Shown here: piece by piece, positions 28,267 to 36,408 of the stretch
How the letters are laid out: every line of letters starts with the position of its first letter
Position numbering within the stretch: the stretch's first letter is position 1
Assembly (NCBI GenBank): GCA_022567155.1
Contig: JADFHN010000010.1
Coordinates: 1 to 64,000, forward strand
From: Bacteroidota bacterium
Lineage (GTDB): Bacteria; Bacteroidota; Bacteroidia; Cytophagales; Cyclobacteriaceae
Direction: 5' to 3'
Length of the DNA: 64,000 bases
The notes under the pieces: generated by a model
What the model was told of the DNA's origin: nothing
Database searches by the model: none
What the model saw: only the letters and a program-made list of their open reading frames with translations
Position numbers and translations under genes: made by a program

Positions 28267-29097
28267 ATGAAAACCTTTTCCGAACTATTCAACGACAACA
28301 CATCAGGGTCGGTGGCGCTTCTGAAGCAATTTGCAAATATCCTTTGCAATAACCTTATAAAACCTGACAGCCGCTGGCAGGAAACCCTGGCTGCAGACCT
28401 TGCGCTTGCCGGCGCTCGCTGGCCTCATTTCACAGTAATACACCATTTTATAAAATCCATTAAAACCGAAGCTTTCAGCAGTCCTGAAGTAGCAGTAAAA
28501 TGGATTGAAGGGTACCTGGCTACCTGGAATAACGTACATCACAAATGGGCCGACCACATGCAGAGACTGCTGCCGGCAGATTCGCGGCCAATTACCGTAC
28601 ACAGCCATAGCGAATCGGTCAAATCAACACTTAAGGAATTACATACCCGGGGATATTCATTTCAGGTTTTCCAGACCCTCTCTGGGCCCGCCAATGAAGG
28701 CGTCATTCAAGCCCGGTCGCTGGTTGATTCCGGCCTTAATGTTACCCTGCTTACGGATGCTATGAGTGCATTTGCCGTGAAAGAATCAGGCCTGGTTTTG
28801 CTGGGAGCTGACGGACTGTATCCGTCAGGGTTTATGAACAAATCCGGGTCCTTAAATATCTGCCTGGCTGCCGGTTTATATAAAATCCCGGTTTATGTGC
28901 TCATTGACAGCCGGAAAATTTCCAACGGATTGCCTGAAACCGAAACAGCTCGTTCAACGGAAGAAATAATAACCAATGCACCGCCAAACCTTGACGTGAT
29001 TAACTTTTATTTTGAACTTGTGTCGCACACGTATGTATCGGGATACATCACAGAAGCCGGGTTAAAAAATTCCAGAGATCTATTTCCTGCCGGATGA
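28267..29097 (+). CDS. eIF2B/R15P-isomerase family protein
   Basis: A 276-residue protein of the eIF2B alpha/MtnA/ribose-1,5-bisphosphate isomerase superfamily. The C-terminal Rossmann-like half shows ITVHSHSESVKSTL, GLNVTLLTDAMSAFAVKE, LVLLGADGLYPSGFMNKSG and YKIPVYVLIDSRKI, in the order seen in eIF2B-type proteins. Bacterial members act on sugar phosphates (methylthioribose-1-P, ribose-1,5-bisphosphate), and many are uncharacterised. A GTG at 28249 would add six residues; I chose the ATG at 28267. It follows the SnoaL-like gene and is convergent with the GMC oxidoreductase. The substrate cannot be assigned. Confidence 0.75.
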   Translation: MKTFSELFNDNTSGSVALLKQFANILCNNLIKPDSRWQETLAADLALAGARWPHFTVIHHFIKSIKTEAFSSPEVAVKWIEGYLATWNNVHHKWADHMQRLLPADSRPITVHSHSESVKSTLKELHTRGYSFQVFQTLSGPANEGVIQARSLVDSGLNVTLLTDAMSAFAVKESGLVLLGADGLYPSGFMNKSGSLNICLAAGLYKIPVYVLIDSRKISNGLPETETARSTEEIITNAPPNLDVINFYFELVSHTYVSGYITEAGLKNSRDLFPAG

Positions 29098-29141
29098 GTT
29101 ATAGTGGATGACTCAGAATTCCCACTGCATATTCACAGAAA

Positions 29142-30647
29142 TCAATGTAAACATGCTTCTAATACATTTTCGGCTACCCACTTTGCCAGCAGCATTACTG
29201 TTTCATACGGATTGACTTTGACCGACCCCGGAAACAGCGACGCATCCGATACATATATTGATTGTGTTCCAAACACCTTTCCTGATATATCGGTTACGGC
29301 ATGTTTTGGCGTTGTCCCCATCCGGGCGCCTCCCTGCGGATGGGCGCTTGAGAGTGGGGTTCTTGTAAGATTAAGGTACTGTTCAGCGATATGAAGATGA
29401 ATATCCGGAACATCTTCCGGCAGAACAGGAGTTTTGTCACTGCCAGGTATCAGGGCTTTTTCACACCCTGCGGCAAATAATATTTTGGTAGATTCCTGTA
29501 GTGCCCTGATCATTGATTTTCGAACGGAATCACTAACGGTATAATCAATAACTGTATTACCCCGTCGATCTGTTGCGATTCGATTACCGTACTCCGCTTC
29601 ATCATGAATCAGAATGAGAATAGACATCATCTTGCTATAACATCTCATAATATCACGATGCATGGATCCATATCCGGGATTATTTTTGGCCGTTACGCCC
29701 GGAAAATAGAAAGAGGTTTCAAGGTAAAAGCCATCGGAGTCAGAAAAAGCGTCGATATACCATGTTTTGGGGAAACCGCGGTAATTGGTTATCGTTTTTG
29801 TATAAATTCCGTTTATATTAAATGCCGGATGCAACGTCAGATAACGGCCCGTATTGGGATTTGAAACATGAAGCTTTTTTGCAGATCGCAGTAGTATTGC
29901 AGGCGTATTCAGCGTGCCTGCCGCCAGGATGATATACCGGGCATACAGGCGATGCCCGCCCTCCTCAATCTCATTCGGAATGGTGTTCTCCGGCGCTTTC
30001 CGGACGACCAGATTTACTGCATTTTCTTCTACGGTCCGAACGACAGCATTGTAAATTAAGGTAACCCCTCGTTTTAACACCCGTGGAATCTGAACTTCCA
30101 GGGTACCCTGCTTGGCTCCGCTTGTGCACCCCAGGTTACAAAATCCCTGCTTTAAACATCCTTTTGTGTTAATTTTAAGTCTTTTTACGGGAATGCCCAA
30201 TGCATCAGCGCCTTTCCTGAATAGCCTGTTGTTTTCATTATCCTCTCTTTCAGGTAGTTCATGCACGTTAAGGTCTTCCTCAATTTCATCCAGCGATCTG
30301 TTTACGTATTCAGCAGTCAGAAATTCCATACCGAACTCTCTTCGCCAGCGATTAAGGACACTTTCGGGCGGCCGAAACGACACGCCTGTATATACAGCTG
30401 AACTTCCCCCAACCGTATTGGCTGCCGCCACTCCAATTTCCATGTTTTCTGACAGAACGGCTCCTCTGTTGTAGTACAGGGCAGTCATGTCAATTTCACG
30501 CTGATTGAAGTGCTCCTTTTTTCGGAATGGCCCTGATTCGATAATGGCAATGCGTAGCCCGGAGCCGGCTCTGCTTAAATAGTCGGCAACAGTGCCACCC
30601 CCTACACCCGACCCTACAATAATGATATCGTAGGATGTATCCCTCAT
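29142..30647 (-). CDS. GMC-family oxidoreductase, large subunit
   Basis: A 501-residue flavoprotein. The FAD-binding motif is IIVGSGVGGGTVADYLSRAG at the N-terminus, followed by NTVGGSSAVYTGVSFRPPE, a second FAD segment LAAGTLNTPAILLRSA, and the C-terminal catalytic block SSAHPQGGARMG and YVSDASLFPGSVKVNPYETVMLLA. A cysteine-rich stretch (KGCLKQGFCNLGCTSGAKQG, about 165-184) resembles that of long-chain alcohol oxidase and related GMC enzymes. It overlaps the small upstream gene by four bases, a two-subunit arrangement. The alcohol or sugar substrate is unknown. Confidence 0.88.
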   Translation of the reverse strand: MRDTSYDIIIVGSGVGGGTVADYLSRAGSGLRIAIIESGPFRKKEHFNQREIDMTALYYNRGAVLSENMEIGVAAANTVGGSSAVYTGVSFRPPESVLNRWRREFGMEFLTAEYVNRSLDEIEEDLNVHELPEREDNENNRLFRKGADALGIPVKRLKINTKGCLKQGFCNLGCTSGAKQGTLEVQIPRVLKRGVTLIYNAVVRTVEENAVNLVVRKAPENTIPNEIEEGGHRLYARYIILAAGTLNTPAILLRSAKKLHVSNPNTGRYLTLHPAFNINGIYTKTITNYRGFPKTWYIDAFSDSDGFYLETSFYFPGVTAKNNPGYGSMHRDIMRCYSKMMSILILIHDEAEYGNRIATDRRGNTVIDYTVSDSVRKSMIRALQESTKILFAAGCEKALIPGSDKTPVLPEDVPDIHLHIAEQYLNLTRTPLSSAHPQGGARMGTTPKHAVTDISGKVFGTQSIYVSDASLFPGSVKVNPYETVMLLAKWVAENVLEACLH

Positions 30648-31036
30648 GATCCGGTACGGTTTACAATCGGGCCTTCATAATTAATACTTTCCCAAACCGT
30701 TGGTATTCCATAAAAGGAAATGAAAATAAGGGATCTGAGTCCGGTTAATCCTCCTGCAATTTTTGATACGGGTAATGAAAACAATCTGTCGATATACATT
30801 TGCCGTACCCGGGCATTCAAAGCAGTAAATGGCTTAAGATTGTAAATCCAACTTAGCAAACTAACTACTTTTATAAGCAATTGCAGCTTTCCTACGGACT
30901 CCGGTGGCAAACCTGAAAGCAGTTTTACAAAGTTTTCCCAGAATGCTTCTGACAGCGCTTCGTTATCCCGGAGATCAGGCACAATAACCCCGGCTACCAA
31001 TAATGTATTTCTTTTAAATGCCTTGCTGAAAGACAT
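30644..31036 (-). CDS. Small partner of the GMC oxidoreductase
   Basis: A 130-residue, mostly helical protein whose stop overlaps the GMC start by four bases (ATGA). It ends IFISFYGIPTVWESINYEGPIV, which looks like a contact segment of gluconate-2-dehydrogenase-subunit-3-like small subunits. It has no clear Tat or Sec signal and no cofactor motif. I infer a structural or maturation role for the oxidoreductase from the coupling. Its first 13 codons and some upstream bases recur as a decayed copy behind ypdA at 31913-31960. Confidence 0.62.
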   Translation of the reverse strand: MSFSKAFKRNTLLVAGVIVPDLRDNEALSEAFWENFVKLLSGLPPESVGKLQLLIKVVSLLSWIYNLKPFTALNARVRQMYIDRLFSLPVSKIAGGLTGLRSLIFISFYGIPTVWESINYEGPIVNRTGS

Positions 31037-31355
31037 AGCTTCACTTTACTCCTGTTTTACGCACATTTTTAAAAATAGGTCTCCATGCTTAAATTAGTGC
31101 GATTTTTATAACATTTGGGTGTTTTAGGACCATATTTGGACATGTTTATACCAAAATGAAAAAACAGATTCGGGAGCATTTTAGTAAAGATCATATCCAA
31201 GTCTAAACAATTGCATTCAACTTATAGAAAAAAAACTGTTTGTACAACGATGATCATAAAATATTAAGTCCGAATACAGGCTACTTTAATTTTTTTTAAA
31301 AGTAATTTTCATAATATGATTTGGCGATTAGTTGTAATATGTGCGGTGGGTCGTC

Positions 31356-31389
31356 CCTGCCTTTGCCGAAACGGCTACGTGCAGGCAGG
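31356..31389. repeat. GC-rich hairpin repeat, copy 1
   Basis: A 34-base unit with outer arms CCTGCCT/AGGCAGG and a nested GCCG-AAA-CGGC hairpin. It is identical to the unit at 31526-31559. Confidence 0.8.
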
Positions 31390-31525
31390 CACGGTCAGTG
31401 TGGTCACATTGAGGGTTTGCGGGTAGGCAAGCCTTCAAAAATGTCGCTCCTTGTCGTACTGTAAACCTTTCCTGACCTGTTAAGACATTTTTGCGCAGGG
31501 TAGGCTTGTGCGTTAAGCGGGGAAA

Positions 31526-31559
31526 CCTGCCTTTGCCGAAACGGCTACGTGCAGGCAGG
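31526..31559. repeat. GC-rich hairpin repeat, copy 2
   Basis: Identical 34-base copy of the unit at 31356-31389, in the same orientation, 170 bases further on. Confidence 0.8.
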
Positions 31560-31604
31560 TGTGTCTTTGACCGTGGTGCCCTTTTCTTTTGCTTCATTTT
31601 CTTT

Positions 31605-31635
31605 CCTGCCGGCCGTACTTAGGCACTAAGGCAGG
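31605..31635. repeat. Related GC-rich hairpin
   Basis: Arms CCTGCC (31605-31610) and GGCAGG (31630-31635) match the neighbouring repeats, but the loop sequence differs. Confidence 0.55.
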
Positions 31636-31746
31636 CGGGTGGGCATGCAAAAGAAAATGAAGAAGCAATTAAAAGCCACGAATGCTGGTAAATCCAGTAC
31701 TTTTTTAATACTCAACTCAAAATATCTATGCTTCAACTTTAAAAAA

Positions 31747-31778
31747 CCCACCCCTAATCCCCTCCGATGGAGGGGACT
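31747..31778. repeat. CCCCTAATCCC-type hairpin repeat
   Basis: CCCACCCCTAATCC leads into a perfect seven-pair hairpin, CCCCTCC-GAT-GGAGGGG (31759-31775), then ACT. A related unit interrupted by a GC-rich hairpin lies at 63178-63244. Confidence 0.6.
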
Positions 31779-31912
31779 AGTCTTTAGTAAAATCACGCAG
31801 TGGATTGATATTCAGTATTTTGCATAAATTGTTCGGTTCTACTCCACTTTCTGCGGTAGCAGACAATCCAACATTAAAAATTTCCAGGGTGTGGCAACGC
31901 TGAAAACAGGAA

Positions 31913-31960
31913 TAATGTGTTTCTTTTTAATGCCTTGCCGAAAGACATAGCTTCACTTTG
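31913..31960 (-). pseudogene. Decayed 5' fragment of the GMC small-partner gene
   Basis: This stretch matches 31001-31047 at 43 of the first 47 positions. On the reverse strand it begins ATGTCTTTCGGC four bases after the ypdA stop and would encode MSFGKALKRNTLF, versus MSFSKAFKRNTLL in the intact gene, then loses all similarity. It overlaps the ypdA terminus. Confidence 0.65.
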
Positions 31961-32921
31961 CTGATTTTAGTGCATTTATAATTATTCCGGCATGATGCCT
32001 TGAATTTTCAATGACGTATTTATTGGTCTTAAGACCGCCGCAGACTACGCCGGCCAGGTACACACCTTCGGCGCTGGATTCGTGCGTATCAGGATTGTAC
32101 ACCGGAGTTTGATATTCATCTTCGCCAAATTCAACACCCATCGATTTCATTAGCTCAAAATCAGGCTTGTAACCGGTCATGGCCAGCACAAAATCATTTT
32201 CAAGAGTGATTTTTCCTGACGGCGTAATTACATCTACTTCGTTTTCCCTGATTTCAGTCAGTTGTGAGTTGAAGTATGCCTTAATCGATCCTTCTTCAAT
32301 CCGGTTTTCAATGTCGGGCTTCACCCAGTATTTTACGCTGTCGAGCAAGGCAGGTTCACGTACTACCATGATCACGTCGGCTCCCTTCCGCCATGTTTCC
32401 AGCGCCACATCCACTGCAGAGTTTGCGGCACCAATCACCACGATCTTTTGCCTGAAATACGGATGTGGCTCGTCGTAATAGTGTTTTACTTTCGGTAGTT
32501 CTTCTCCGGGCACATTAAGCATATATGGGTAATCGTAAAATCCTGTGGCAAGTATGATGGCCCTGACCTCATATTTGCTTTTTGAAGTATCAATCAAAAA
32601 CCCGTTATTATCTGGTTTGGGACTTACCTTATTCACATTTTCATAAAGATTTACACCTAGTTTCCAGGAAGAGGTCACCCTGCGGTAATATTCCAGCGCT
32701 TCAAACCGGTTGGGCTTGCTTCCATGTGAAATAAACGGGACCTCCCCGATCTCCAGTTTCTCCGAAGTGGAAAAAAAAGTCATATTGAACGGATAGTTGT
32801 AAATGGAATTTACCAGGCAACCTTTGTCAATAATCAGGTAGCGTAGTCCTGCTTTTTTTGCTTCAATGCCGCATGCAAGCCCAATAGGGCCTGCGCCAAT
32901 GATCAATACGTCGTATTTCAT
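31953..32921 (-). CDS. ypdA: YpdA-type flavin oxidoreductase (putative bacillithiol disulfide reductase)
   Basis: A 322-residue FAD/NAD(P)-dependent reductase of the YpdA/Bdr family, which reduces oxidised bacillithiol in species making that thiol. Motifs are VLIIGAGPIGLACGIEAKKAG (FAD), YNYPFNMTFFSTSEKLEIG (a YpdA hallmark), VVIGAANSAVDVALETWRKGADV (second dinucleotide site) and the C-terminal GVYLAGVVCGG. There is no CxxC pair as in thioredoxin reductase. It was perhaps once directly followed by the GMC small-partner gene, as the relic behind it suggests. Confidence 0.85.
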   Translation of the reverse strand: MKYDVLIIGAGPIGLACGIEAKKAGLRYLIIDKGCLVNSIYNYPFNMTFFSTSEKLEIGEVPFISHGSKPNRFEALEYYRRVTSSWKLGVNLYENVNKVSPKPDNNGFLIDTSKSKYEVRAIILATGFYDYPYMLNVPGEELPKVKHYYDEPHPYFRQKIVVIGAANSAVDVALETWRKGADVIMVVREPALLDSVKYWVKPDIENRIEEGSIKAYFNSQLTEIRENEVDVITPSGKITLENDFVLAMTGYKPDFELMKSMGVEFGEDEYQTPVYNPDTHESSAEGVYLAGVVCGGLKTNKYVIENSRHHAGIIINALKSAK

Positions 32922-33035
32922 CTTTTTTTGGAGATGTCCAAAACTACATAGTAATTTTTAACAGTGAAATTGTCCATTAAAAAAGGTCAACGCGATCATC
33001 GGAAAGCCAAGGATTAGTGTTGGTAGAACACTTTT

Positions 33036-35783
33036 TTATTTTGATATGGGATAAGAGAAAGAATACACACCCGAACCTATTTCGATTTTTACCCTGTTAT
33101 TCAGTTGCTGAATTGTATGAATACCATTTAAATCACCAGATAACGTGTGACCCGATTCCTGTACTTCCTCCTGTTTGGCTTGCGGCAGATAAACAGTAGC
33201 CGTTGTATTTGGGGGCACCTCCACATCGACTTGCATTGATCGCTCATCAAGTTTCCATCCGGATTTTATATTTCCATACATTGAATGATAGGTCGCCTTT
33301 GCGTAGGTTAACGTGCCTCCCGGTTGCGGCGTGATGATAATATGTTTATACCCCGGCTGCTTTTCATCCGGATTGATACCGGCAACGGTGGTGTACATCC
33401 AGTGACCAATAGCTCCATATGCGTAATGATTGAAGGAATTCATGCCGGCATTCTGAAATGTGCTGTCTGGCTTAACACCATCCCATCGTTCCCAGATGGT
33501 GGTGGCCCCCATTGTGACCGGGTAAAGCCACGAGGGATAGGTTTTCTGCTCCAAAAGTGTATATGCTTTGTCAATGTAGCCGAATTGTGTGAGCACATCA
33601 CAAATATAAGGTGTGCCCAGAAAGCCGGTTGTGATATGATTATCGTACCGTTCTATATTTTTTACCAGCCGCCCGGCAGCTTGTTCGCGCATAGCTTCCG
33701 GCAGTAAGCCAAACTGAAGGGCCAGTACATAAGCGGTTTGAGTACTCGAAACCAATCTTCCGTTTGGGGTAAGATACTCTTTGTGAAACATCTCTTTCAG
33801 ATTTTTCACGAGATCTGCATAGTATGTTGCGTCTTCATTCCGGATCAACACTTTTGCTGTTTTAAAGAGCAACTCTGCCGAATTTATAAAAAATGCCTGT
33901 GCGATCAGGTATTTATCGGTGATAGCTGAAATTCCATCTCTGTCATCGTTCTTGCTATAGAACAACCAGTCGCCGAAGTGGAATCCGGTATTCCAAAGAC
34001 CGTCCTCTCCTGCTTTATCTTCCATGTATTTTACCCATGCTTTCATGCTGTTGTACTGGCGCTCGAGTATTCGTTTATCGCCATATGCCAAGTACATATT
34101 CCACGGTATGATTGTGGCTGCATCGGCCCATCCTGCTGATCCTCCTGCAGTGGGTTGAAGCACATTGGGGATCACGTAGGGCACCATTCCCGCTTCGTTT
34201 TGGTCGGCTTCCAGGTCCTGCAGCCATTTGGTAAAAAACGCCGCAACGTCCATATTGAAAGCCGCCGTAGATGCAAAGGCCTGCGCATCGCCAGTCCACC
34301 CCATTCGTTCATCCCGCTGCGGGCAATCGGTAGGAACATCCAGGAAGTTACCTTTTTGCCCCCAACGGATATTATGCTGCAATTGATTGATGAGCGAATC
34401 TGAGCAGGAAAAATCACCTGTCGGCTTCATGTCGGAATGAATGACGATGCTTGTGAGATGGTCCTTTGCAGGGTTTTCAATTCCCTCAACTTTTACATAA
34501 CGGAACCCGCTGAATGTAAAAAGTGGTTCATAGATTTCTGTTCCGTTTCCTTTCAGAGTATAAATGACTCTTGCCTGTGCCCCTCTGAGATTTTCGGTAT
34601 AAAAATTACCTGCCTTGTCCAGAACTTCAGCATGGTGGAGGATTATGGTTTTTCCGGCTTCCCCGTTTACTTTAAGCCGGATCCGGCCTACCATATTTTG
34701 TCCAAAATCGTAAACGGTTTCTCCTCTTGGGGTTTTAAAAATTCGGACAGTCGGTAATTCCTGTATCCGGCGTACCGGAGGGCCTGCAGGGGCAATTAAA
34801 ATATCTTTGGGATGGTCCATTAAAATTACGTCTTCCCAGCTTTTATCATTGAATCCGGGCAGGGTCCATCCGGCCTGTTCCAGGCGTGCATCGTATATCT
34901 CGCCGTTGTATATGTCGGAGGCCAATACCGGACCCGTGGAAGCCTTCCATGAATCGTCAGAAATGATCGTTTCCTTTGAGCCGTTATCATAGGTGATCTC
35001 AAGCTGAAACAGCATCGCCAGTTTGTCGCCATAGAAATTACGCTGTGAAGACCAGCCGATATGACCACGATACCAGCCATCTCCGAGGGTAACCCCAATA
35101 CTGTTTTCCCCTTCACGAAGCAGATCCGTGACATCATATGTCTGATATTGCAGCCGGTTATGGTAACTTGTCCAGCCGGGTGTAAATAGCTGATTCCCTG
35201 CTTTGTTCCCGTTTATCAGTACCTCATAAAGTCCCAGGGAGGTGATGTAAAGCCTTGCGGAGCGAACAGTCCTCCCGGTTTTAAAATCTTTTCGCAGCAG
35301 GTTTGCTGGCTGTGATTTGGAAACATCTTCTTCCAGGGATGACCGGATCCATTTTGCCTTCCATTCAGCAGGCGACAGTAATCCCATTTCCCAATAGTTT
35401 GGCTCACTCCAGTCAGAAATGTTTCCGTGGTTATCCCATACTTTCACCTGCCAGTAACATCGTTGCCTGGACTGCAGCGATTCACCTTTATATTTAACAT
35501 GAACCGATTGATCAGAATCTAATTTCCCCGGGTCCCAGATCAGGTTTATTCCGTCTAAAAGATCTGCTTTGTTTACAGCAATCCGGATCTGATAAGCGGT
35601 TTGCATGACATCTCTGACCGATGATTGTATTTCCCATTTCAGCCGGGGAGTTAATTCATCTATGCCAATTGGATTGGTTTTATATTCGCAACGAAGATTT
35701 TTAATTATGAGATTTTGAGCATTCAGGAATCCTGAACCCAACAACGTTAAACAAAACGCAAGTACGATTGATAATTGATTCAT
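33036..35783 (-). CDS. Alpha-L-rhamnosidase, GH78, secreted
   Basis: A 915-residue glycosidase with a signal peptide (IVLAFCLTLLGSGFLNAQ), expected to release terminal L-rhamnose from plant or algal glycans in the periplasm or at the surface. N-terminal beta-sandwich domains (CEYKTNPIGIDELTPRLKW, then WKAKWIRSSL) lead to the (alpha/alpha)6 barrel with DVPTDCPQRDERMGWTGDAQAF, where GH78 has its catalytic acidic residues, and TIWERWDG. The C-terminal sandwich follows. It is divergent from the rhamnose-catabolic genes to the right, so it supplies their substrate. Confidence 0.93.
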   Translation of the reverse strand: MNQLSIVLAFCLTLLGSGFLNAQNLIIKNLRCEYKTNPIGIDELTPRLKWEIQSSVRDVMQTAYQIRIAVNKADLLDGINLIWDPGKLDSDQSVHVKYKGESLQSRQRCYWQVKVWDNHGNISDWSEPNYWEMGLLSPAEWKAKWIRSSLEEDVSKSQPANLLRKDFKTGRTVRSARLYITSLGLYEVLINGNKAGNQLFTPGWTSYHNRLQYQTYDVTDLLREGENSIGVTLGDGWYRGHIGWSSQRNFYGDKLAMLFQLEITYDNGSKETIISDDSWKASTGPVLASDIYNGEIYDARLEQAGWTLPGFNDKSWEDVILMDHPKDILIAPAGPPVRRIQELPTVRIFKTPRGETVYDFGQNMVGRIRLKVNGEAGKTIILHHAEVLDKAGNFYTENLRGAQARVIYTLKGNGTEIYEPLFTFSGFRYVKVEGIENPAKDHLTSIVIHSDMKPTGDFSCSDSLINQLQHNIRWGQKGNFLDVPTDCPQRDERMGWTGDAQAFASTAAFNMDVAAFFTKWLQDLEADQNEAGMVPYVIPNVLQPTAGGSAGWADAATIIPWNMYLAYGDKRILERQYNSMKAWVKYMEDKAGEDGLWNTGFHFGDWLFYSKNDDRDGISAITDKYLIAQAFFINSAELLFKTAKVLIRNEDATYYADLVKNLKEMFHKEYLTPNGRLVSSTQTAYVLALQFGLLPEAMREQAAGRLVKNIERYDNHITTGFLGTPYICDVLTQFGYIDKAYTLLEQKTYPSWLYPVTMGATTIWERWDGVKPDSTFQNAGMNSFNHYAYGAIGHWMYTTVAGINPDEKQPGYKHIIITPQPGGTLTYAKATYHSMYGNIKSGWKLDERSMQVDVEVPPNTTATVYLPQAKQEEVQESGHTLSGDLNGIHTIQQLNNRVKIEIGSGVYSFSYPISK

Positions 35784-35931
35784 GTTATACCTGTTATTAA
35801 TTCAATTTGAAGACACAACCAAGTTATATTATAATCTGATGATTTTGAAGAATTTACAATAAATATTTTCCTCCTCTGATATTTTATTAATAACTTAAGG
35901 AATCGACAATTTCAGCTTTCCTGATACCCGG

Positions 35932-36357
35932 ATGAATCGCGAATTGATATATAAAAACAAAATCTCTGAAACCTATTATGATCCTGATAATAGAGTTATC
36001 AGTTATATATATTCCGGTATTATGAACAGGAAGATCACTGAAGTACAGCTTCGGGCTGCCCTTGATTTTTTAGAAGATAAGACCGTATATGGAATTTACC
36101 TGGATATTCGGTATCTCATGGGCTCCTTTTTAAAATTATTCGAATATCTGCAGAAGGTTTATTATCCGTTTATGTTAGTCCACGGGCTTTGTTGCAAAGT
36201 TATTATTGTTTCTGACGATTTAATTACCAGTCACTTAACCGAACTCCTTTATGATATGCTCTGTGATTTGGGAATAAAGGCCAGGGTATTTAAAAATCCT
36301 ACGGAAGCTGAAAAGTGGCTTGATGAGGTTCTTGCTAAAAAATTACCTTCCGAATGA
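35932..36357 (+). CDS. Small cytosolic protein of unknown function (STAS-like length and pattern)
   Basis: A 141-residue protein, no signal or membrane segment. The pattern of strand (RVISYIYSGIM), helix (TEVQLRAALDFLEDK), strand (VYGIYLDIRYL), helix (KLFEYLQKVYYPFMLV), strand (CKVIIVSDD) and helix ending in TEAEKWLDEVL is reminiscent of STAS/SpoIIAA-like proteins, but no conserved phosphorylatable Ser is obvious. It opens the rightward rhamnose gene set, 51 bases before the permease. It does not resemble rhamnose mutarotase. I do not assign a role. Confidence 0.6.
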   Translation: MNRELIYKNKISETYYDPDNRVISYIYSGIMNRKITEVQLRAALDFLEDKTVYGIYLDIRYLMGSFLKLFEYLQKVYYPFMLVHGLCCKVIIVSDDLITSHLTELLYDMLCDLGIKARVFKNPTEAEKWLDEVLAKKLPSE

Positions 36358-36408
36358 TCAGGTTTTTCTAACTTTAGCCGCTGCAATTACCTCATTCGTT
36401 TTCTGAAT

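Larger units (their letters stand above)
31037..31952. other. Repeat-rich gap between GMC operon and ypdA
   Basis: A 916-base gap with no believable gene. It holds two identical 34-base GC-rich hairpin repeats, a third related hairpin, a CCCCTCC-GAT-GGAGGGG hairpin, and at its right edge a decayed copy of the start of the small GMC-partner gene. Open frames here are composed of repeat sequence. Confidence 0.6.

Noticed and set aside
31328-31597. 89-codon reverse frame across the hairpin repeats
   Set aside because: It consists of repeat sequence, has no recognisable domain and lies in a gap full of hairpins.
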